A stretch of DNA of 64,000 nucleotides from Bacteroides sp. ET71. GTDB lineage: Bacteria > Bacteroidota > Bacteroidia > Bacteroidales > Bacteroidaceae. Every line of letters starts with the position of its first letter. Position 1 is the first letter of the stretch. The stretch is from the NCBI RefSeq assembly GCF_023336905.1, contig NZ_JAMBLS010000003.1:186001-250000 (forward strand), written 5' to 3'. This document shows positions 26,567-37,300 of this stretch, piece by piece. Under the pieces are notes generated by a model. It made no database searches. It saw only the letters and a program-made list of their open reading frames with translations, and had not been told where the DNA came from. Position numbers and translations under genes: made by a program.

Positions 26567-29065
26567 TCAACGCAGTTCGAGCGTGTGCGGCTGTCCGTCG
26601 TCGGGCAGGCGCAGGCGACAACCATCGTCCGTCACACACCAGACGGCAGTCTGGAAGTCTGTGTCAGCCCCTGCGTCGAGCTTCGCCTCTTTCACCTTCT
26701 TCAGCTTGCGGCCGTCCAGCCACACCTGGCGGGGTGCCTGTTCCTTGTCCACGTAGACCGAGAAGAAGAAGTTGCGCGGCCCGGGTGCCCGGAAACTGCC
26801 GCCTTCGCGACGTCCCACCTCAATCACGTAGCCCTCGGACTCCGTACGGCACGACACCGGCGTGCGGACATACTCGCCGCGCAGATAACCCTGGTCTGTC
26901 CCTTCGTCTTCATAAAGGCTGAAGCGCGCTTCGCCCCCGGCTGCGGCGGGAAAGACCTCGAACGTCAGCGGACAAGCCGGATGCTGGTCGGTATAGTCGG
27001 GCACGGGCATACGGGGAATGATGCTGCCCCGGCGCACGAACAGGGGGATGACGCTGAGCGGTGCGTCGACCGTCGTCCACTGTTCGCCGGCATACTCCGT
27101 CCTTTTGTCGTTGTAGTCAATCCACGTGCCTTCGGGCAGGTAAACGTTCTTCGTGCGTGCCCCTTTCTTGACCACGGGAGCCACCAGCAGCTCGGCGCCG
27201 AACATGAACTGGGCATCGGTGCGGAACGTCTCCGCGTCTTGCGGATACTCCAGAAACAGAGGACGCATGATGGGCAAGCCTGTGTCGTGCGCCTGGCGTG
27301 CGTAGGTATATATATAAGGTAGGAGCGAATACTTCAGCCGGATGGCAGCGGTGGCATCGCGTTCCGCCTCCGGGCCGAACAGCCACGGCTCGACGGCCAC
27401 GTTTCCCTCGTGGTGGATGCGGCTCAGCGGCGTGAAAGCACCCAGTTGCACCCAGCGCGTGTAGAGTTCCGCCGTGCCGGGATAGTCGGTGATGTCTCCG
27501 CAATAGCCCGAGATGTCGCACGTGGTGAAGGGGATGATGCCCAGTCCGGCCGACAGCAGCACCGGTATCTGGTTGGCCATCTGCCCCCATCCCTGGTTCA
27601 CGTCGTCGGCATTGCCGCAGTCTCCCGTCCAACCGAAGGTGTAGCGTTGCAGGCCGGCGAAGGCGGCGCGTGTCATCTGGAAGATGCGCCGGTCGGGGTT
27701 ACGCTTCTCGAACTGCTCCTTCACCACCTTGTCCCAGGTGAGGCCGTAGACGTTGTGCATCTCGTCGTGCATGCCCAGGTAGTGCTTCATCGTGAGGCGT
27801 TCCGTCTGGTCTTCGTTGCTCCAGGCCGGCTCGCCCATGTCTGTCCAAAAGCCGGCGACGCCGTCGTCCAAGGGTTTCTGCTGCAGCTCTCCCCACCAGT
27901 CGGCCACGCCGGGACGGGTAAAGTCCACCACGCCGCAGTTACCGCCCCAGGGCCAGGGCATGTCGTAGGTCTTGCCCGTCAGAGTGTCCGTCACGAAGTA
28001 ACCGAGGCTGTCGGCCTCCTGCCACTGGGCGCGGTTGGCCTGCGCCACCACGGGGTCTTGCGACACGACGACCTTGAAGCCCATTTCTTTCAGGTCGGAC
28101 AGCATCTTCCGGGGGTTGTCGTAATTGCCCGGACGCCACTCGAAGTTTTGCAGGTATTCCGTCCAGCCGATGTCCTGGTAGATGATGTCGCAGGGAATAC
28201 CCCGCTGGCGATACCCCTGGGCTATTTCGCGGGTCAACTTCTCATTCGTCAGCAATCCGCGCGACTGGGCAAAGCCGAGCGCCCAGCGCGGGGGCATGAT
28301 GGGCTTGCCGGTCAGGGCGACGTACTGCCGGATGATGTCTTTGTAGTCCCGCCCAAAGATAAAGTAATAGACCATCTGCCCGCCGGGCACCTCGAAAGAG
28401 TAGTAGTCGCGGCTCTCGGTACCGAACTTGAACTCGCTCTTGTACGTATTGTCCACGAAAATGCCGTATCTGTAGCTGCTCAGAAAGAAGGGAATGGACT
28501 TATAAAGCGGGTCCTCGACGGTGCTGTAACACGGTTGGTCGCTGTTCCACATCTTATAGGCTTCGCCCCGTCGGTCCAGGGGGCCGGTCTTCTCGCCCAG
28601 CCCGAAGAAGTGTTCGTCGCGGCGCAGGGTCTTGTACTCCGTCTTGCGCTGTCCGCCGCTCAGGTGTCCGCGGTCGGCGTGGTCGCTGAACAGGAGTTTC
28701 TGGTATTTGTCGAACACTTGCAGGCGGAAGGGCGCTTTGCCCACGCGGATGCGCAACTTGGCAGTGAAGATTTCGTAGCAGGCGTTCTGCTCGTCCACCC
28801 GGATGTCGCCCACGTCCTCCAGGTCTTCTTCGACCACTGCGAACGAAGGGTTGCTGCGCTGGAAACGGCCGTCGGGCGCAAACCACACGCGCACCACCGA
28901 GGGACTGCACAAGCGCAGTTGCACGGCCGACGAATCGTTGAGCAAGAAGGTGACGGCACGGCCCTCCTGCCGGTAGGACAGGCAGTTGCCCACCCGGTCG
29001 GCGGCACGGAGAGTGAGGCTGACGAAAGCCAGCAACAGGGCACAGAGATAAGCGGTATGTTTCAT
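26567..29065 (-). CDS. GH31 alpha-glucosidase
   Basis: 832 residues from ATG 29065 (signal MKHTAYLCALLLAFVSLTLRA). Order: N-terminal beta-sandwich (about 25-225), (beta/alpha)8 barrel (about 240-600), C-terminal beta domains. The nucleophile is D409 in GFWTDMGEP and the likely acid/base D482 in WTGDCGNADD. GH31 enzymes cleave terminal alpha-glucose; beside a GH66 dextranase an alpha-1,6 preference (isomaltooligosaccharides) is likely, as in Bacteroides dextran loci. The type I signal places it in the periplasm. It starts 31 bases after the GH66 stop. Confidence 0.92.
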   Translation of the reverse strand: MKHTAYLCALLLAFVSLTLRAADRVGNCLSYRQEGRAVTFLLNDSSAVQLRLCSPSVVRVWFAPDGRFQRSNPSFAVVEEDLEDVGDIRVDEQNACYEIFTAKLRIRVGKAPFRLQVFDKYQKLLFSDHADRGHLSGGQRKTEYKTLRRDEHFFGLGEKTGPLDRRGEAYKMWNSDQPCYSTVEDPLYKSIPFFLSSYRYGIFVDNTYKSEFKFGTESRDYYSFEVPGGQMVYYFIFGRDYKDIIRQYVALTGKPIMPPRWALGFAQSRGLLTNEKLTREIAQGYRQRGIPCDIIYQDIGWTEYLQNFEWRPGNYDNPRKMLSDLKEMGFKVVVSQDPVVAQANRAQWQEADSLGYFVTDTLTGKTYDMPWPWGGNCGVVDFTRPGVADWWGELQQKPLDDGVAGFWTDMGEPAWSNEDQTERLTMKHYLGMHDEMHNVYGLTWDKVVKEQFEKRNPDRRIFQMTRAAFAGLQRYTFGWTGDCGNADDVNQGWGQMANQIPVLLSAGLGIIPFTTCDISGYCGDITDYPGTAELYTRWVQLGAFTPLSRIHHEGNVAVEPWLFGPEAERDATAAIRLKYSLLPYIYTYARQAHDTGLPIMRPLFLEYPQDAETFRTDAQFMFGAELLVAPVVKKGARTKNVYLPEGTWIDYNDKRTEYAGEQWTTVDAPLSVIPLFVRRGSIIPRMPVPDYTDQHPACPLTFEVFPAAAGGEARFSLYEDEGTDQGYLRGEYVRTPVSCRTESEGYVIEVGRREGGSFRAPGPRNFFFSVYVDKEQAPRQVWLDGRKLKKVKEAKLDAGADTDFQTAVWCVTDDGCRLRLPDDGQPHTLELR

Positions 29066-29096
29066 TGTCAATGCTGTGTTTAAATATCGTAACGTT

Positions 29097-30914
29097 TTAT
29101 TCCAATACAATCATCGTCCAGTATTTCAGGGCGGGCAGGGTGAAGTCCACACGACCGTCGGCCTGCGTGAAGGCCAGCTCTTCGGGGGCTCCGGCGTGGC
29201 GGTCGGGCGAAGCCACCCAGACCTTGCTTACGGCCCGGTTGCAGTCCAGGCTGATGCCCAAGAGATTGAGTTGCCGCGGTTCGGGCATGGTGCCGTCGGC
29301 GTCGCGCCAGCTCAGGCTGTCCGCATCGCGGAAGTTGAGCAAATGGATGACAGTCTTCCCGTCTACGGTCTTCGCATACGTGGTCAGTCCGCCCAGGCGA
29401 GGCGGCCAGGCGTTGACGCTGAAGGCGGACGAGGCAGTGGACGCCGTGAGCGACACGTCGGTCTCGGCCCCGGTGTCCGCACCGCGCAAGAGGTTCTGGT
29501 AAGCGGTGAGGAAGTCGTAGTAACGCACAATGGACGTGCGCAGCGCATCGTCCATCTGCAGGTTGCTGTTGGGGAAGTATTCTTTGCAGAGCATGTGGTC
29601 GCCCAGCTCCAGGTGAGAGGCACCGAGGGCGAACATCACGGCGTCGGCCAGCAAGACGCCGGGGGTGTTGAACAGGCCTTCGCGGTCGGCCACGTTGTAG
29701 TTCATGTAGGCTGCGAAGACGGTCTGGAGCGTGTGGTTGCTGTATTGGTCGTTGGCCATGACGGCCGTGCGCAGGTCTTCGAAGTCACCTTCACCCCCCC
29801 ACATCTCGTTGTAGAGGAAATCCACCTGCCCGGTGGAGGCAATCTGCGAGGCGCCGTAGCCGGAGACGGCGTTCATCACCAGGCGCTTGGCGGGGTGGCG
29901 CGTCTTCATGGCTTCGATGAACGAGGCGTAGCCCCGAGGCAGGTTCACCGTGTTGCTCTGGTAGTCGTAGCGCGTGCCCCGGTCGCCGAGCTGGTCTATC
30001 TGGTAGCCATCGAAGTCGAACGTGGCGTAGACGTCGTCGTTGCGCTGCCCGATGTAGTCCTGCCACTCGGAGTTGGAGGGGTCGAGCAGGAAGATGTCGC
30101 TCTTCCACGAGTCGGGCAGGTCGTGCACGTCTTTATCCGTGCGGCCCGCGCCCTTGAAGATATACCAGTCTTCCTTCACCCCGTCGGCGGCGGCATCGTC
30201 CAGGGCGCCGAAGCAGAGGTTGTAGAACATCGACTTCATGCCCAGCGCATGCTGCGTGTCGATGTAACGGCGTATGACCTCGGCGCTGACGGAGCGGTTG
30301 GCGATGTCGGTGTACGTCTCGGCCGGGGCTTCGCGGGTGCCGCCCAGGGGCCAGTGGTGCTTGTTGTGCCAGTCCTGAAACTGCACGCCGTTGATGTGGC
30401 AGCGGCTGAGGAACTGCATCTCTTCGTCGATGACGCCGGGCTGAAGCTTGGAGTCGTCGAACGTGGCGACAAAGCCGTAGCGCGGGAAGCGGGTCCAGTC
30501 GCTGGAGACGTCCACGCCGATGGTGCCCAGAATGACCTGCGTGCCGTCGTCGCGGGTGCGGTAGACGTCGGCCAGGTAGCCGGTGAAGTCGGTCGAGGGC
30601 GGTGTCCACGTCCAGGTGTTGCCGCCCAGGTTGCCCTCTTCCACCACCTCGGTGCCGCGCCGGTAGCGCACGCGGGCATCGGCCGGCAGGGTGCCGTCGA
30701 CCGTGAAGGAAACGACGTCGCCGGGGAGGTAGCAGGCTTTGTCGGTGGAGAGTTCGACGGTGAGGTCGGAGATGACGTTGACCACGTCGGTCACGCCGCC
30801 CGAAGGGCCTCCGCCGGGTTCGCCACCTCCGCCGGGATTGTCGGAAGGGCTGTCGTCGCCGCAGGCACAGAGCGAGGCGGCCAGAAGCATCAGAGGGAGA
30901 TAAAATTTCTTCAT
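29097..30914 (-). CDS. GH66 endo-dextranase, surface lipoprotein
   Basis: 605 residues. Signal peptide with the lipidated Cys at 18 followed by GDDSPSD, an acidic lipoprotein export signal that in Bacteroidetes sends proteins to the cell surface, then a Gly/Pro-rich linker (27-42). A beta domain (about 45-150) precedes the catalytic barrel. The nucleophile is D307 (GYQIDQLG) and the acid/base E370 (YNEMWGGEG); their 63-residue spacing is close to that of streptococcal dextranase. It cuts internal alpha-1,6 bonds of dextran. No CITase-type CBM35 insertion is obvious. Fourth gene of the operon after susC, susD and the SusE/F-like gene. Confidence 0.92.
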   Translation of the reverse strand: MKKFYLPLMLLAASLCACGDDSPSDNPGGGGEPGGGPSGGVTDVVNVISDLTVELSTDKACYLPGDVVSFTVDGTLPADARVRYRRGTEVVEEGNLGGNTWTWTPPSTDFTGYLADVYRTRDDGTQVILGTIGVDVSSDWTRFPRYGFVATFDDSKLQPGVIDEEMQFLSRCHINGVQFQDWHNKHHWPLGGTREAPAETYTDIANRSVSAEVIRRYIDTQHALGMKSMFYNLCFGALDDAAADGVKEDWYIFKGAGRTDKDVHDLPDSWKSDIFLLDPSNSEWQDYIGQRNDDVYATFDFDGYQIDQLGDRGTRYDYQSNTVNLPRGYASFIEAMKTRHPAKRLVMNAVSGYGASQIASTGQVDFLYNEMWGGEGDFEDLRTAVMANDQYSNHTLQTVFAAYMNYNVADREGLFNTPGVLLADAVMFALGASHLELGDHMLCKEYFPNSNLQMDDALRTSIVRYYDFLTAYQNLLRGADTGAETDVSLTASTASSAFSVNAWPPRLGGLTTYAKTVDGKTVIHLLNFRDADSLSWRDADGTMPEPRQLNLLGISLDCNRAVSKVWVASPDRHAGAPEELAFTQADGRVDFTLPALKYWTMIVLE

Positions 30915-31085
30915 GTCAGAATTTGTTTTTAATTGATTGATAGAGGGGGTTCCGGACAGAGGGTGCTTCTTGTCCGAAGGAAGCGCGCTTGCAGTGCGGA
31001 CGAAGCACGGCTCTTGTGCGGAAGGGGCGGCGGGGGAAAAGGCTCCGGCCGGAAGGGCCGAGCCATCCCGCCCGCCTGCCCGGGC

Positions 31086-32585
31086 TTATTGCTTCACGAT
31101 GGACACCGTTTCTTCCAACTGGTTGAGGGTGATGGTATAGGTGCCCGCCTCGTCCAGCTTCCACTTGTTGTCGATGCCGCTGATGGACGTGTCGAGATAC
31201 TGGTCCTTGCAGGCGTCGCTCGACTTGTCGATGAAGAGCATCTGTTCCGTCGTGCCGGTGGGCGCGGCGCCGTTGGTGGCGGACATGAACCAGGCTCCGT
31301 TCCAATCGTCCTGACGGTCACAACTGAATTTCAGTTCGCCGGCATTGAGGCTGCCCGTCCAGGTGAATACGCAGGGGTCGTCCGTGGCCTGCATGGGCAC
31401 GGCGTCTGCCAGGGTCCAGCCCGCCGACGTGGCGTCGCCAATCATGTAGACCATCGGGTAGGGCGTGAACTCGCTCATGAGCATGCGCTCTTGCCCGGGG
31501 CGTATGTCGAGGCAAATCTTATAGTTCTTGCCCACCTCCGAAGCCTGGAGCATCCACTTGTTGTCGGGGTCGAAACCGCTGACAAATTCCACCGTCGTGT
31601 CCGTGATGGGGGCATTGGGCTGCGTGGCCTTGTAGTTGTTCTCCCAACTGCCGTCTGCCGTGGCAAACTTGAAGTCGCCCGAAGCGGCAAAGTAGTGGCC
31701 GTAGCGGAAGAGGTAGGGGTCGAGCGCGTCGCGCGTCATGGCGGTAAAGCTGTATCCGTCCGTGCCGTCGATGAAGTAGATTTGGTCGTAGGGAGGCTGC
31801 GTGCCGTCGGTCTGGCGCAGGCTCAGGGTCGAGGTGAAGAGGTTGACGTCTACCTGGTAGAAGTGTTCTTCGTCGACGGTGAAGTTGATGTCCGGCGTAC
31901 CGTCTTCGGTGTAGTACAGCGTGCCGTCTTCGCGCCCGTTGTTATAGCAAGGCGAGAAGGTGCCGGGCGAGAGGACAAACTTGAACTCTCCGACTTTCAG
32001 CGTGCCGCTCCAGGTGAAGATGCCGTTGTCGGAGCGGGTCATCTCGGTGACGGCATTGGCGTCCCATCCCCCGGGCGTGGCATCGCCCAACAGGTAAAGC
32101 TCGGTGGTGACAGGCTGGTAGGCAGTGACGCTCAGGGCGGTCTGTGCCACCTGCTCCTGTCCGGCATCCAGTCCGGCCACACGTGCCGTGACGCGTGCCT
32201 CGAGGTTGACGGTCTGTCCGCCCGTCGCGCCGAATTGGTCGCGCAACAGGTTGTTCAGGTCTTCCACCGTGGCCGTCCACGTGTATTGCTGCACGGCGTC
32301 TTCCACCACCGCATAGGGGGCGGCAAAGCCCGTGCCGGCCTCAGCCAGTTCGACGGTATAGGTGATACGGTTGCCCGTGCCGTAGTTGGTACCCGTGCTC
32401 CAGGTCAGTTCCAGGGCATTGTCGGCGTGATACTGTTCGTCCAGCACCACTTCCGTCTGGTTGGCACTGAGGACCAGCGTGTCGTGTCCTTTGTCAGTCT
32501 CCAGGTAATCGTCGTCCACGCAGGCCGTCAGAGCGGCTGCCGCCAGAAGGAACGACGCGGCGTAGTGTATGATATGTTGTTTCAT
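31086..32585 (-). CDS. SusE/SusF-like surface glycan-binding lipoprotein
   Basis: 499 residues. Lipobox LTAC puts the lipidated Cys at 22, then VDDDYLE, an acidic surface-export signal. An Ig-like SusE N-terminal domain (about 35-155) is followed by three tandem binding modules: about 160-265 (ELYLLGDATPGGWD), 270-380 (QIYFIDGTDGYSF) and 385-499 (VYMIGDATSAGWT). Each carries a Trp-containing pattern (FTWSGTLKVGEFKF; FTWTGSLNAGELKF) of starch-binding SusE/F domains. It holds alpha-glucan at the surface beside SusD. It is separated from susD by a 256-base gap with the 44-bp tandem repeat and lies 171 bases before GH66. Confidence 0.9.
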   Translation of the reverse strand: MKQHIIHYAASFLLAAAALTACVDDDYLETDKGHDTLVLSANQTEVVLDEQYHADNALELTWSTGTNYGTGNRITYTVELAEAGTGFAAPYAVVEDAVQQYTWTATVEDLNNLLRDQFGATGGQTVNLEARVTARVAGLDAGQEQVAQTALSVTAYQPVTTELYLLGDATPGGWDANAVTEMTRSDNGIFTWSGTLKVGEFKFVLSPGTFSPCYNNGREDGTLYYTEDGTPDINFTVDEEHFYQVDVNLFTSTLSLRQTDGTQPPYDQIYFIDGTDGYSFTAMTRDALDPYLFRYGHYFAASGDFKFATADGSWENNYKATQPNAPITDTTVEFVSGFDPDNKWMLQASEVGKNYKICLDIRPGQERMLMSEFTPYPMVYMIGDATSAGWTLADAVPMQATDDPCVFTWTGSLNAGELKFSCDRQDDWNGAWFMSATNGAAPTGTTEQMLFIDKSSDACKDQYLDTSISGIDNKWKLDEAGTYTITLNQLEETVSIVKQ

Positions 32586-32629
32586 GATTATACTGTTTGT
32601 TAAGTGAATAAAAATAAATGGTTTGTTTA

Positions 32630-32805
32630 GGGGACAAGTTGACTAGTTAACGAGGCTACCAGGTGTCCGGTCTGAGGACAAGTTGACAAGTTAACGAGGC
32701 TACAAGGTGTCCGGTCTGGGGACAGGTTGACTAGTTAACGAGGCTACCAGGTGTCCGGTCTGAGGACAGGTTGACAAGTTAACGAGGCTACCAGACGTCC
32801 GCGCC
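32630..32805. repeat. Four tandem 44-bp repeats between susD and susE
   Basis: Units at 32630-32673, 32674-32717, 32718-32761 and 32762-32805. Units 1 and 3 start GGGGACA and contain GACTAG; units 2 and 4 start GAGGACA and contain GACAAG, so the array looks like a duplicated 88-bp pair. Each holds a GTTGACTAGTTAAC-like palindrome. Being inside the operon, it is transcribed between susD and susE. Confidence 0.9.
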
Positions 32806-32841
32806 TTGTGGCCTGAAGCCTTGTCCCCTGGTCAACTAAAA

Positions 32842-34338
32842 TTAATATCCCGGGTTCTGCGTCATCAGCGGGTTGGCGTCCATTTCGGTCTGCGGGATGG
32901 GGAACAGCAGGCGGTCGCGCGTGACGTTGGTCTTGCCGATGGAGTGCAGGAAGTCGATGGCATACTGCCCGTCCCCACCGATGCGGATGAGGTCGAACCA
33001 GCGGTGTCCCTCGAAAGCCAGCTCCATGCGGCGCTCGTGTATGATGCGCTCGCGCATCGCGTCTTGCGACAGTCCCGACACGTCGCCCAGCCCGGCACGG
33101 CGGCGCACGATGTTCAGCGGCGTCTCGGCCTGCTCCGTCTGCCCCATCTCGTTCAGGGCTTCGGCCTTCATCAGCAGCACGTCGGCATAGCGGTAGACCA
33201 CGAAGTTGGCCGGATTGGTGTTGTACTCCGGCGAGACAGCCTTCGTCACCAGGAACTTGCGGACGTTGTAGCCCGTGTTGCTGTACGAAGCCTTATACTG
33301 CTTGCCGTCGAAGTCGGGGCAACCTTCGTAGAAGACGGTCAGGTCTTTTCGCAAGTCGCCTTCCTCCCATTCGTCCATAAACTCCTGCGTAGGCAGGTTC
33401 CAGCCGTAGCTGCCGGCCACGAAGTCTGAGTTGCGCGGACCCATGAAGGTGGAAAGCCACGACGATTGCGGGTTGTTTCCCCAGAAGTCATACTCCGTGC
33501 TGCCGGAATATTGCACCTCGAACAGCGACTCGGAGCTGTTGTTGAGGGTAGCGTCGAAGTTGTCGGCAAAGTTGCAGGCAGTCAGGTCGTAGCCCAGGGC
33601 GGCGATGTCGTCGCACAGGTCGACCACGTCTTGGTAATACTCGCTGTGCTGCGGAGCCAGCGTCAGCTTGATGTCGGCCATCATCGCCATGGCAGCTTCA
33701 CGGCAAGCACGGCCCACGTTCTCGGCATCATACTCGGCCTTCGCGGGCAGCAGGTCGATGGCGTTCTGGCAGTCGGACAGGATTTGCTGGTAGGTCTCCT
33801 CCTTCGTGTTGCGGGCGATGGCCGTCGACTCTCCTGGATTGTAGGGCGTCAGGCGCAAGGGCACGCCGCCGTACAGGCGCACCAAGATGAAGTAATAGTG
33901 CGCACGAAGGAAATACGCCTCGCCCATGCAGCGGTTGCGCACGGCGTCGCTGACGTCGGCCGCACCCGGCAGGCTGTTGAGCACGATGTTACACTGTCCG
34001 ATGCCCACCCAAGGCGAACGCCACATGTACAGAGCCATGGCGTTGTCGCTCTGCGTGATGAAGTCGGCCGCCTGTATGGTCTCCAGGCCGTCGGTGCCCC
34101 CGCCGGCACCCACTTCGCTGTTGCCGGCCACGATGTCCAACGTCCAAAGACGCTGGTTGTACATGTTCGAAGACTGGAGCGTGCGGTAGCAGGCAGTGGT
34201 CAGCGCCACGGCCACGTCGTCGGTCACGTTCGTTTCAGGGTCTACCGAATTGAGGGGCGACTTGTCCAGGAAGTCGCTGCACGAGGCCAGCATGCACGTG
34301 GCAGCCAGTCCCAGTATGAAATGATGTAGTTTGTTCAT
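32842..34338 (-). CDS. susD: SusD/RagB-type surface glycan-binding lipoprotein
   Basis: 498 residues with lipobox MLASC, lipidated Cys 20, then SDFLDKSPLNSV, the usual SusD start. Helical TPR-like repeats (about 30-330) and a C-terminal SusD_RagB part (KAEALNEMGQTEQAETPLNIVRRRAGL, FEGHRWFDLIR) are present. It lids the SusC transporter and binds the oligosaccharide. It starts 26 bases after the susC stop, the standard coupled order. Confidence 0.95.
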   Translation of the reverse strand: MNKLHHFILGLAATCMLASCSDFLDKSPLNSVDPETNVTDDVAVALTTACYRTLQSSNMYNQRLWTLDIVAGNSEVGAGGGTDGLETIQAADFITQSDNAMALYMWRSPWVGIGQCNIVLNSLPGAADVSDAVRNRCMGEAYFLRAHYYFILVRLYGGVPLRLTPYNPGESTAIARNTKEETYQQILSDCQNAIDLLPAKAEYDAENVGRACREAAMAMMADIKLTLAPQHSEYYQDVVDLCDDIAALGYDLTACNFADNFDATLNNSSESLFEVQYSGSTEYDFWGNNPQSSWLSTFMGPRNSDFVAGSYGWNLPTQEFMDEWEEGDLRKDLTVFYEGCPDFDGKQYKASYSNTGYNVRKFLVTKAVSPEYNTNPANFVVYRYADVLLMKAEALNEMGQTEQAETPLNIVRRRAGLGDVSGLSQDAMRERIIHERRMELAFEGHRWFDLIRIGGDGQYAIDFLHSIGKTNVTRDRLLFPIPQTEMDANPLMTQNPGY

Positions 34339-34364
34339 ATCCGTATGATAAAAAGGTAAAAGGG

Positions 34365-37300
34365 TTAGAAATTGAAGTTAAGTCCCACGTTGAAAGTGCG
34401 CGAAATGGGGTAGCGCGACTGGTCGATGCCGTTGATGTCGACCTCGGGGTCAAAGCCCGAATAGCCGGTGATGGTGGCCACGTTCTCGCACGACACGGAC
34501 AGGCGGGCGTTTTCTATCATCAGCTTCTGCAACCAACGCTTGGGGAAGTTGTAAGACAACGTGATGTTCTTCAGGCGCAAGTACGAGCCGTTCTCGACGA
34601 AACGGTCGGACACGCGGCAGTTCTGGTTAGGGTCGCCGTAGACGGCACGGGGCATGGAGTTGCTCGTCCCCTCGCCACGCCAGCGGCCCAGCACGTCCGT
34701 CGTCTGGTTGTAGGCCGCCGCCATGCCGGTGATGTCGATGTTGTTGGCATTGTAGATTTTGTTGCCGGCCACGCCTTGCAGGTAGATGGACAGCTCGAAA
34801 CCTTTATACGTCAGCGTATTGTTCATGGAGAAAAGCCACGAAGGGTTCGGATTGCCGATGACCGTGCGGTCATCGTCGTTGATGACACCATCGTTGTTCA
34901 AATCCTTAAAGCGGATATCGCCCGCCTCGGCACCGGGCTGCACGGCATGCAGGCTCACCTCTTCGGGCGTCTGGAACAGGCCGTCGGTCACGTAGCCATA
35001 GAACACGTTGATAGGATAGCCCTTGTCCAGCATCGTCACGTATGAGTTGTTAATCTGGTTGATATAGTACGGCACGTCGCTGTTCAGGTCTTTAATCTTA
35101 TTCTTATTATACGTAGCCGTCACGGTTGTCTCCCACCCCACTTCACCTTTCAGGTTGACAGAGTGCAAGCTCATCTCCACACCCTTGTTGCTCACGCGGC
35201 CAGCGTTGGTATACGTCGTACTGGTGTCCTCGAAGCCGGAAGTAATGGGAATGGAGGCTTTCACCAACATGTCGCGCGTCTCCTTAATATAAGCGTCGAA
35301 CGAAAACATCAGACGCGAGTCGAACAACGAGGCATCGAAACCGATGTTCGTCTGGGCCACCTCTTCCCAATGCAGGTAAGGATTGGCCAGCGTCAGCGAC
35401 ACGAGCGCCGTCTGGTTATTGCCGGCCGTTCCCAGCGGATAAACACTGGTGTTGTACGTAGCCAGGTAGCCGTAATTGCTTACCCCGGCCTGGCTGCCGG
35501 TGACACCGTAGCCCACACGCAGCTTGAAGTCAGTCAGGTACTTGTTTCTTGGGAACCACTTTTCCTCGGACACCCTCCAGGCGGCCGACACCGAGGGGAA
35601 CGTGCCCCAGCGGTTCTTCTTGCCGAAACGGCTGGAACCGTCGCGACGCACAGTGGCAGTCAACAAGTAGCGGTCTTCGTACGAATAATTCAGACGTGCC
35701 ATGTACGACAACAGCGCCCACGCTGTCTCATTGCCGCCTATCGCGTACATTTTCTCACCGTTGTCCATCTCGTGCACGTTGTCGAACATAAAGACATTTT
35801 TCTGCGCGTTCAAGTAATCTGTCTCGTTCCATTGTGCGGACATACCGGCCATCAATCCCACATGGTGTTTCTCTGCAAAGGTATGGTCGAACAGGAAGTA
35901 GTTATCCCAGAGATACGTAAAAGACTTGTTGTCGCTCTTGTAGCGAGAGCTTTCCTCGGTCGGAGTGGGTGCCCAGTCATAGGCTGGCGTCCAGTTGTCG
36001 ATGAACCAGAACTTGGCGTCGTAGCCGAAAGTGCTTTTGAACTTCAGCCACTTGGTAAAGGTCAGTTCGGCGGTCAGGTTGGCCAGGAGGTTGTAGCCCT
36101 TGGTCTCGCTGCTGTTCACTTCGGTAGGGCCGATGGGGTTGCGCGTACTGCCATACCAGTCGGAGTTGCCCTCGGGACCGGCCCACGAACCGTCTTCATT
36201 CTTGACGGGCAACACGGGCAGAGCCTTCAAGGCATCGCCGATGCTGAAGGTGCCGGAATCTTTCACGTCGGCACTGAAAGTGATGTTGTTCGAAAACTTG
36301 AGCCACTTGAAGACTTGCGCGTCGCTATTGCTCTGGAAAGTAAAGCGGCGGTAGCCCACGCTCTTGACGATGCCTTCCTGGTCCAAGAAGCCACCGGAGA
36401 CGTAGTAGTGCGACGACTCGTTTCCACCGGAATAGCTGACGGTGTAGTTCTGCATGTGACCAGTCTGCAACAGCAGATCCAGCCAGTCCGTACCGGCTCC
36501 CAAGGTCGATGGATCAGCCCATTCAGGATTGGGATTGCGGCCGCTGTTGGTCATCATGTCGTTGTTCAGCTCGGCATACTGCGAGGCGTTGAGCAGTTCG
36601 GGCACGCTGGTGGCGTTCTGGAAAGAGTAATTGGCCGACACGGAGAGCCTGCCTTTGCCTTCGCTGCCGCGCTTGGTAGTAATCATCACCACGCCGTTGG
36701 CACCCCGCGAACCATAAATGGCAGTGGCCGACGCATCCTTGAGGACATCCAGCCGTTCCACGTCGGACATGTTCAACGAAGCCAGTCCGAGGTCGGTCGG
36801 CACGCCGTCTATCACGACCAACGGGTCGCAGTTGTTGATGGAACCCAGGCCACGAATCTTGATGGAGACGTTATCGCCGGGCCGTCCGGCATCGACCACC
36901 TGAACGCCCGAAATCTTACCCTGGATAGCTTGACCGAGGTTGGAGACGGGCGTATTCCGTAATTCCTTGTTGCCCAAAGAAGAGACGGCGCCGGTCAAGT
37001 CGCTTTTCTTCATCGTGCCGTAGCCCACGACCACAACTTCGTCCAGCATCTCGGTGTCCTCGCCCATGACTACTTGCAGGGTTGTCCGTCCGTCAACAGG
37101 CACTTCCAATGTCTTGTAACCCACGAACGAGAAGACTAAGGTGGCCTGCGGAAATACTTTCAGCGTGAAATCGCCGTCCAGACCGGAGATGACTCCGTTG
37201 GTAGTGCCTTTTTCTACTACGCTGGCGCCAATGACAGTCTCGCCCGCTTCATCCTTTATTATACCTTGCACTGTAATGTGTTGCTGCGCGAAAAGATGAG

